Assembly (NCBI GenBank): GCA_020027655.1
Contig: JAHKKJ010000069.1
Coordinates: 1-10,444, forward strand
Length of the DNA stretch: 10,444 nt
Direction: 5' to 3'
Origin: Deltaproteobacteria bacterium
GTDB taxonomy: Bacteria; Desulfobacterota; Binatia; UBA9968
The notes under the pieces were generated by a model. The model ran no database searches, was not told where the DNA came from, and worked only from the letters and a program-made list of their open reading frames with translations. The translations under genes were made by a program, and so were the position numbers. Shown piece after piece: positions 5,630 through 10,444 of the stretch (position 1 is its first letter; each line of letters opens with the position of its first letter).

Positions 5630-8542
5630 CTAGTGGCCCGCAGTCTCTGAATTCGAAGGCGTGAGCAAGGCCAACGGAAAACTCTGAAAAGCGCTCGCGA
5701 GACGTAAGAGTTTTCTCTGTTTCGAAAGAACTTTTAGCTCTTCGCCCGTAAGGATATTAAGCCAGCATTCGGGAGCGTCCTGGGGCAGCACGAGGGCACT
5801 GGAACCCCATGTCTCCTCACTTAAGGGCGGCCGTTCTGCTTTGAGGAGTTTCGTGATCAGCCGCGGCACCGCCACTACAGCCCAGGCCTGACCCTTCTGC
5901 CGCGCAAAAGCGCAAATGCGATCTCGGCTTCCATCAGAAGCATCGATTGGGATATAGTTTCCTTCTTCAAACAGAGACCTTTGGGAGCGGCGGAAACTTA
6001 AACCCTTGTAGGTTACGTAGAGCTTGATCTTACCGTCGACCCAACGGGTAAGCAGATCTTGAATCAGCGAAGCACGGTCTTCTTTCTCCCGCTGCCTTAG
6101 TTCTTCGAGCAGCTTTTTCCGTTTGGCGAAGTCCACCGGTCGGCGGTTATCGGGATCCACCAGGCTAAAGTCCCAGAGTTCGGTCCCTTGATAGAAGTCC
6201 GGGACTCCAGGCGAGGCGATCTTTAGAAGCGTCTGCGAGAGAGCGTTCAACATGCCCGGGTAGGCGACCCTCCGATGGAAGCGCATGAAGTCGCTTAGAA
6301 ACCTATTCTCCGGCTCGGCAACCAGCACCTCTTTCACGAACTTGTCCATTGCGCGATCGTAAGCCTCATTTGGGTTAACCCAGCTGGTGTGGACTTTGGC
6401 TTCCTTGATGGCTTTCTGCATATATGCGGCCATGCGCTCCCGAAAATCGTCAAACTCCTCGGCAGTACACGATTCAGGAGGCCAGGCACCGACCAGGGTC
6501 TGGTAAAACAGGTATTCATCGTTGCTGTCGGGCGCAAGCTCGGCATCCGCTTCTGATTTTTTGTCGGCGTTGAGCCTGCTCCAGCGTTCCAGGGCTGTGC
6601 CCCATTCCGCAGGGATCTCAGACAGCACGTTAATACGGGCTCGAACATCCTCGCTGCGCTTGGTGTCGTGGGTTGAGGTGGCGAGCATCGAGTGCGGCCA
6701 ATGCCGTTGGCGGTTGGCGTTCTCGCGATGAAACGCCTCCACCGACAGCCCGAACTGCTCGGGGTCGCCTCCCACTTCGTTCAACGAGGTCAAGCGGTTA
6801 TATGCGTAGAATGCCGTGTCCTCCACAGCCTTGGCCATCACCGGTCCGGTAAGTTGTTGAAGCTCCATTACAAAGTCGATAACCTGTGGCCGGTCCTCGG
6901 CACGAAAATGTTGCAGGTTTCCAAGCAGCAGTGTGTCCTGGATAAAGTCGAAGAGCGCCCGTGCCGTCCGAGGGTTCCGCCTCTTGGCCTCTGCCACGGC
7001 GGCCGCGATATATTTCTGGTCTCTTTCTGACACCGCGCCCGTGGTCGCATTGTTGTAGGTACGATAGACGGCAAGACAGGCAATGACCTCGCGAATAGCA
7101 AAAGTGAGGCTGTTGAGTGTGAAGTCTCGATAGTGACGGTTTCTCTCGGAGATGCGATCGAGTTGATGGCTCAGGGAGTTGATCTCGCTGGCCAGGGAGA
7201 TCAACATGATCATTTTTTTGGTCGAGTTGATCAGATTGCGAAAGTCTATTTTTCTCCCGATGAAGTCTCTATAGATTTTGTCAACGGCTTCGCGGTTGGC
7301 AGCCTCGACGAAGATGCCGTTGACGTTGTTCAACAGGTCATAGCCGGTTGTGCCATAAACCGCCCAATCCTCGGGCAGCGATTCTCCTTTTGAGAGAATC
7401 TTCTCGGCTACCACATATAACGGCCAGGGAGGCGCCTGCATGCGGCTTGGATTCAGTGGTTGGATCGTCTGCGAGGCATAGCTTTGCTGGAGCTGGCGGA
7501 AATAAGCCGCCGGGTCCCAGAGGCCATCCGGGTGATCCACACGTAGGCCGGTCGCTTTTCCCTCCGCAAGAAACCGCAGAATGAGCTGGTGAGTAGCCTC
7601 GAAAACCTCGGGTAATTCCATGCGAATCGCCGCCAATTCATTGATGTCGAAAAACCGGCGGTAGTTGATCTCTTCCCCGGCGACCCGCCAGAAGGCGAGG
7701 CGATAAGGCTGTTCTTCAATCAATCTATCGAGCAGATCAAAACTCTGGGGCTCGCCCGCCGTGCCGTTGAACTCCCGCAGGGCCGTGTCAATGGCGCTTC
7801 TCACTGGAGGGCTGGCCTGGACGAGCGAGGCGATGCGCCGCTTGATAATCTCTTTCTCCCGATTACGTTCTTCGAGCTTTTCCGGGTTCGATTCGGTACG
7901 CAGCGGAAGGTAGCTTATGGCGGTCAGGATGCTCTGGAGTTCTTGCAGCGACTCATTGTCTTTTCCCAAGGTTTCCGCCAAGGAGTCGAGCCGATGTCCA
8001 AGGATATTGCTATAGCTGTGCGGCGCCAACGGAAGCTTGGTGTCGTAATAATAGATGGAAAAGGCGCCGTCCTCATAGGCCAGCCGTAGTTTGCCATCTT
8101 CCAACACGTTGCCATACTGGTCCTCCAGGATAGGGAGCAGCACCTTATTTTCCAGCTGCGGATTCACCGGGTGCCAGTCGATGTCGAAGTAGTCCGCGTA
8201 ACTGGAGCTGGGGCCGTTCTCAAGGACATCCATCCACCAAGCATTGCAGGTTTGGCCGATAACCATGTGATTGGGCACTATGTCAAGAATAAGCCCGAGG
8301 CCGTGCTTGCTTAAGGTTGAGGTGAAAGCCTCGAAATCATCCTCGCTGCCCAACACAGGGTTCAAATGATTGTGATCGCAGACGTCATAGCCGTTGTCGC
8401 TATCGGCGGGAGTCTTGAGCAGGGGCGATGCGTAACAGTCGCTGATCCCGAGGTCATGGAGGTAGGGCACGATGGCCTTGGCATTGACGAATTTAAAAGC
8501 GCGGTTGAACTGAAGCCGGTATGTGGCCGTAGGGATACGCAT
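5630..8542 (-). CDS. treY: Maltooligosyltrehalose synthase (GH13_26)
   Basis: TreY isomerises the reducing-end alpha-1,4 bond of maltodextrins to the alpha-1,1 bond of trehalose; TreZ then releases trehalose. The 970-residue protein starts with the family signature TATYRLQFNRAFKF (5-18), right for a GH13 N-terminus. GH13 regions follow in order: DIVPNHM (87-93); GLRVDHPDG (332-340) with nucleophile D336; VVAEKIL (377-383) with acid/base E380; and STHDTKRSEDVRAR (623-636) with D626. The TreY-specific alpha-helical insert lies between regions III and IV, and the C-terminal part has F-Y-Q-G-T-E-L-W-D followed by DNRRPVDF. The length is complete and slightly long for the family. No good Shine-Dalgarno precedes the ATG, which lies 12 bases after the stop of an mgtE remnant. 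No treZ, treX or glg gene is present in the window, so the partner enzyme must lie elsewhere. The protein is cytosolic; its role would be osmoprotection or glycogen-derived trehalose. Confidence 0.96.
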   Translation of the reverse strand: MRIPTATYRLQFNRAFKFVNAKAIVPYLHDLGISDCYASPLLKTPADSDNGYDVCDHNHLNPVLGSEDDFEAFTSTLSKHGLGLILDIVPNHMVIGQTCNAWWMDVLENGPSSSYADYFDIDWHPVNPQLENKVLLPILEDQYGNVLEDGKLRLAYEDGAFSIYYYDTKLPLAPHSYSNILGHRLDSLAETLGKDNESLQELQSILTAISYLPLRTESNPEKLEERNREKEIIKRRIASLVQASPPVRSAIDTALREFNGTAGEPQSFDLLDRLIEEQPYRLAFWRVAGEEINYRRFFDINELAAIRMELPEVFEATHQLILRFLAEGKATGLRVDHPDGLWDPAAYFRQLQQSYASQTIQPLNPSRMQAPPWPLYVVAEKILSKGESLPEDWAVYGTTGYDLLNNVNGIFVEAANREAVDKIYRDFIGRKIDFRNLINSTKKMIMLISLASEINSLSHQLDRISERNRHYRDFTLNSLTFAIREVIACLAVYRTYNNATTGAVSERDQKYIAAAVAEAKRRNPRTARALFDFIQDTLLLGNLQHFRAEDRPQVIDFVMELQQLTGPVMAKAVEDTAFYAYNRLTSLNEVGGDPEQFGLSVEAFHRENANRQRHWPHSMLATSTHDTKRSEDVRARINVLSEIPAEWGTALERWSRLNADKKSEADAELAPDSNDEYLFYQTLVGAWPPESCTAEEFDDFRERMAAYMQKAIKEAKVHTSWVNPNEAYDRAMDKFVKEVLVAEPENRFLSDFMRFHRRVAYPGMLNALSQTLLKIASPGVPDFYQGTELWDFSLVDPDNRRPVDFAKRKKLLEELRQREKEDRASLIQDLLTRWVDGKIKLYVTYKGLSFRRSQRSLFEEGNYIPIDASDGSRDRICAFARQKGQAWAVVAVPRLITKLLKAERPPLSEETWGSSALVLPQDAPECWLNILTGEELKVLSKQRKLLRLASAFQSFPLALLTPSNSETAGH

Positions 8543-8554
8543 AGAATTTTTCTA

Positions 8555-8734
8555 TCAGGTTGGACGCCTGCTCGCCAGCATCGTCGCGATCCGCGAGAGG
8601 CTGAAAAATCCCACCACGTCCGTGACCGTCGTGAGAATGATCGAAGACGATTGCGCCAGGTCTTGGCCGCAGGCGGCGAGAATCATGGCAATGATCGGGC
8701 CGGATGTATCCATGGCGATCATCGAGATGATCAT
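8555..8734 (-). pseudogene. mgtE: Remnant of the C-terminus of an MgtE-type magnesium transporter
   Basis: An open frame of 59 codons, too short to be listed among long ORFs, ends in TGA at 8555-8557. Its translation contains MIISMIAMDTSGPIIAMIL, then GQDLAQSSSIILTTVTDVVG and FFSLSRIATMLA. This follows the last two transmembrane helices of MgtE, whose common form is G-x-DPA-x-SS-x-x-x-TT-x-TDV-x-G-F-x-x-F-L-G-I-A. Usual residues are lost (DPA is DLA, FLGIA is LSRIA). The frame continues upstream without a stop to about 8820, but that part no longer resembles a membrane protein. The start ATG has no ribosome-binding site. Most of MgtE (N domain, CBS domains, helices 1-3) is absent. This reads as a decayed end of a gene that once preceded treY, though expression as a small membrane peptide cannot be excluded. 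Family assignment is by eye. Confidence 0.6.
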
Positions 8735-8944
8735 CGATCGGACAGCGATTATACGCTGGCAGGTATCTTCCTTCGCCGATATTCCTATCGCTCGCCAACC
8801 CTTCGCCGGCCATAGTCGCGAGAGACGTTTGGCTCCGCACGGTTTAGTTCAACCCGTTTATTCCCCTTTGCTACTGTCGGGATTATTCCGGAACTTGCTT
8901 GCTTCAGGCTTTGGGGATAAAAGGCTGTACGTTAGATTTCAATC

Positions 8945-9367
8945 GGAGGGGTTATGCGCTTCTTTGCCGTATTCCTAGCCCTATCGCTCACGGCCTGTGC
9001 CACCCGGCCAGTTTCCATTTATCAGGCGTCCGCAGTGCCGTCCTCCCGTATCCTGGCACCGCAGTGGTTATCTCAAGCCCAATACACGGGCAGCCTCATC
9101 ATCAAGCGTGACACTGGTTTCATGGGTTCGGCTTGCACAATTCGGGTGTTCGTAGATACGGTGCCAGTTGCAGATCTCGCACCATCGGAAAAGGTCGAAC
9201 TTTTCGTTCCTCTCGGTGAGCACGTTGTCGGCGCTACTCCGACCGGCACTCTTTGTGGTGGTGGCACTTCTGAAACAGCAGTTGTTATTCGTCCTGAGAG
9301 TCAAAAGATTCTGCGTATTGCCAGCGGTCAGAGCGGGGACATTTACCTTCAGCCAAGCGCGTTCTGA
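8945..9367 (+). CDS. Small lipoprotein of unknown function
   Basis: The coding part is 8954-9367 (137 residues); the range shown includes the strong ribosome-binding site GGAGGGG (8945-8951). The N-terminus MRFFAVFLALSLTACATRP is a short lipoprotein signal peptide with lipobox L-T-A-C, so Cys15 would be lipidated and the mature chain (about 123 residues) anchored in a membrane. A small beta-rich domain follows, with the segments SLIIKRDTGFMGSAC (about 47-61), FVDTVPVADL, a PLGEHVVGATPTGTLCGGG turn and a strand-rich end (ILRIASGQSGDIYLQPSAF). Two cysteines near 61 and 100 could form a disulfide. The layout (R-D-x-G-F-x-G-S-A-C, then P-x-GEH-V-x-G) resembles small proteobacterial lipoproteins without known function. 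It is the only convincing plus-strand gene here and converges on the LigB-type gene. Confidence 0.85.
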   Translation, partial: GGVMRFFAVFLALSLTACATRPVSIYQASAVPSSRILAPQWLSQAQYTGSLIIKRDTGFMGSACTIRVFVDTVPVADLAPSEKVELFVPLGEHVVGATPTGTLCGGGTSETAVVIRPESQKILRIASGQSGDIYLQPSAF

Positions 9368-9712
9368 ATCCGGTGCGGTGTTTGGCGATAAGTTTTCCAT
9401 CTGTTTTTGTCCGGCTGGGTTGCCGCGCAGAAGGATCGAATTCAGAAAGAATCGCGGCTCGCGCGTATGGGAAGAGAAGTTGAAGATTTGATAGCGAGCG
9501 GAGTAATCGCCGCGAGTCGAATGGTGGAGGCGGGGGGAATCGCATTGCTGATGTAACCACTGCCACACCGCGATATTTTCAGTTCAAAAATTCCCTGTTG
9601 CCCCCACGGTTGCCCGAAGGTGTGAGAAGCTGTAGTTAGACAACATGGGATGTGAGCAACGAGTCAGATGACACTTGGAGTTTTTGTGGCAGAAGGCTAG
9701 CCCTCCTAGCTT
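9368..9712. other. Convergent intergenic region with repeat copy and a weak open frame
   Basis: This 345-base gap lies between the stop of the lipoprotein and the stop of the LigB-type gene. On the plus strand 9392-9556 is open for 54 codons and reads like a soluble, charged peptide (V-A-A-Q-K-D-R-I-Q-K-E-S-R), but its only ATG (9467) has no ribosome-binding site and leaves just 29 residues. A minus-strand frame here also crosses the lipoprotein gene and is a shadow. The segment holds repeat copy B. No convincing gene is present. Confidence 0.5.
9493..9528. repeat. Dispersed repeat, copy B (36 bases)
   Basis: This is the partner of the repeat at 5463-5497, identical in 32 of 36 aligned columns. 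It lies in the gap between the convergent lipoprotein and LigB-type genes. As with copy A, no flanking inverted repeats or duplications were seen. Confidence 0.6.
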
Positions 9713-9714
9713 TC
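9694..9714. terminator. Possible hairpin after the LigB-type gene
   Basis: Directly after the stop codon the minus strand reads AAGCTAGGAGGGCTAGCCTT. GCTAG pairs with CTAGC across a 5-base loop, and outer bases extend the pairing if one bulge is allowed. Position fits a transcription terminator, but no U run follows on the minus strand, so it is a weak call. Confidence 0.35.
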
Positions 9715-10444
9715 AAGTCATCTCCGGCGGAAATAACGCTACGCACTTGCAGGAATTGAAAATGTAAGTCTCAGCGTACGCCAAAATCTGCGCTTTCCTC
9801 CCTTCCATAGCCCCTGCCAGGCAGACCCAATTTCGCATCTCGTGTTGTCCCGACGCTCGAAGTTTATCGGGATCCAGATTTCTCCACTGGTCGTATCGAC
9901 CAGCCTTTAGTTGTTCATAGTAGTCGCGATCGGAATCCACATCACCCCACAGAAAGCCATGCATGTTGGTGAGAGAGGCATGGGACCAACTGGACGAACC
10001 GATTATGCATGCGCGGTAAGGGCTCGCTGCAATAATCTCCGCCACCGCCTTCCCCAAATCGTAACAACGCCATACCGGGGGAGCCTGTGGAGGCAAGACG
10101 CCTCCTTCAGCCAGGCTTTTGTCCACTTCCGAGCGTTCGGGCAGGCGTCCAATCCATTCGTTCGCTCCCAGAGAGGGCATGCGCATGTCTTCCCCATAGC
10201 AGTTGACCTGGAACGGAATTAGAGGATAAGGAAACCCCTTCCTGTCCCAGTCGAGGTAATCCAAAGTGAAAGTGAACGCGTGGCCCAGACCGGTCGAGTG
10301 ATGGAACTGCGACGACCAACTTACATCGAACCCCTTGTTGACCAGTTCGCCGGCCAGTAGGGTTCCTATCTTTTTGCTGCCTGCGATTTTTGACTGCTGG
10401 GGGGGACGTTCCATAGGAATGCCGAGGTTTGACACACCCGTGTT
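9713..10444 (-). CDS. Extradiol ring-cleavage dioxygenase, class III (LigB family), partial
   Basis: The frame is open through the right edge, so the N-terminus is missing; the GTG at 10435 is probably an internal Val rather than the start. The visible 240 or so residues match the LigB/PCA-4,5-dioxygenase catalytic superfamily, which cleaves catecholic rings next to the diol with Fe(II). Numbered from that GTG: GLGHAF (49-54), the segment L-D-Y-L-D-W-D-R-K-G-F-P-Y-P (58-71) followed by PFQVNCYGE (74-82), GSSSWSHASLT (146-156) with H152 in the place of the catalytic base His of LigB (His195), and HEMRNWVCLAGAM (198-210) with E199 as likely iron ligand. The two iron histidines near the N-terminus lie outside the window. 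The protein is cytosolic. It converges on the lipoprotein gene and may belong to an unseen operon to the right. The exact substrate (protocatechuate, gallate or other) is unknown. Confidence 0.87.
   Translation of the reverse strand, partial: NTGVSNLGIPMERPPQQSKIAGSKKIGTLLAGELVNKGFDVSWSSQFHHSTGLGHAFTFTLDYLDWDRKGFPYPLIPFQVNCYGEDMRMPSLGANEWIGRLPERSEVDKSLAEGGVLPPQAPPVWRCYDLGKAVAEIIAASPYRACIIGSSSWSHASLTNMHGFLWGDVDSDRDYYEQLKAGRYDQWRNLDPDKLRASGQHEMRNWVCLAGAMEGRKAQILAYAETYIFNSCKCVALFPPEMT

Noticed and set aside
8895..8923. TTGCTT ... GATAAA as a sigma-70 promoter for the lipoprotein gene.
   Set aside because: The hexamers are imperfect and the spacing is 15 bases; it is only a weak possibility.
8366..8978. 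Long open frames on the plus strand (8366-8815, 8523-8978) and a 115-codon minus frame (8493-8840).
   Set aside because: They overlap the treY start and are antisense or out-of-frame shadows of the mgtE remnant; Asp/Arg/His-rich composition, no ribosome-binding site and no family.
9068..9568. 166-codon minus frame opposite the lipoprotein gene.
   Set aside because: It is antisense to a gene with a clear signal peptide and strong ribosome-binding site, and its composition is not protein-like.
9560..9692. 8-bp inverted pair CTGCCACA / TGTGGCAG bracketing part of the convergent gap.
   Set aside because: Arms are short and 117 bases apart, expected by chance; no transposase or target duplication.
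1..10444. CRISPR arrays, tRNA, rRNA and insertion sequences.
   Set aside because: No regularly spaced repeats, no tRNA cloverleaf or rRNA sequence noticed, and no transposase-like protein in any frame.

Overview
The window looks like a chromosomal piece of a free-living, heterotrophic bacterium of moderate to fairly high GC. Almost every gene is on the minus strand. Gene content (UbiD-type decarboxylase, Pht5-like protein, gentisate-dioxygenase-like bicupin, LigB-type extradiol dioxygenase, trehalose synthase TreY) suits a soil, sediment or groundwater organism that degrades aromatic compounds. Candidates are a Betaproteobacterium-like lineage or an uncultured Rokubacteria/Binatota/NC10-type lineage. 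This placement is an impression from protein families; no rRNA or marker gene is present.

Layout, left to right. (1) 1-855: the start of a coiled-coil protein that runs off the left edge (minus), then a 73-residue excisionase/MerR-type helix-turn-helix protein (minus). A very good sigma-54 (-24/-12) promoter match lies about 60 bases upstream of the HTH start codon. (2) 856-5161: a tight four-gene minus-strand operon, in transcription order: a haem-oxygenase-like diiron oxidase (HDO/TenA-like), a bicupin gentisate-dioxygenase-like enzyme, a 4,5-dihydroxyphthalate-decarboxylase/NMT1-like protein and a UbiD-family prFMN decarboxylase. Gaps between the genes are 24, 47 and 29 bases. (3) 5162-5629: a 468-base gap with a degenerate coding-like stretch and one copy of a 35-base repeat. 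(4) 5630-8542: treY (maltooligosyltrehalose synthase), without treZ or treX beside it. Just upstream of its start lies a short remnant of the C-terminus of an MgtE magnesium transporter. (5) 8954-9367: a small lipoprotein on the plus strand, convergent with the next gene. (6) 9368-9712: a gap holding the second copy of the repeat. (7) 9713-10444: the C-terminal two thirds or so of a LigB-family extradiol dioxygenase, cut by the right edge.

The most interesting unit is the four-gene operon. All four products belong to families that oxidise, decarboxylate or ring-cleave aromatic acids, or bind them. The first carries a complete six-residue diiron ligand set, and both cupin domains of the second keep metal-binding histidines. 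No ABC permease, no transporter and no UbiX lies in the window, so the Pht5-like protein is better read as a cytosolic enzyme than as a transporter component. I do not recognise this combination as a described pathway. A decarboxylation plus oxidative ring-opening route for an aromatic or heteroaromatic acid is the simplest inference, and the nearby LigB-type gene is compatible with it.
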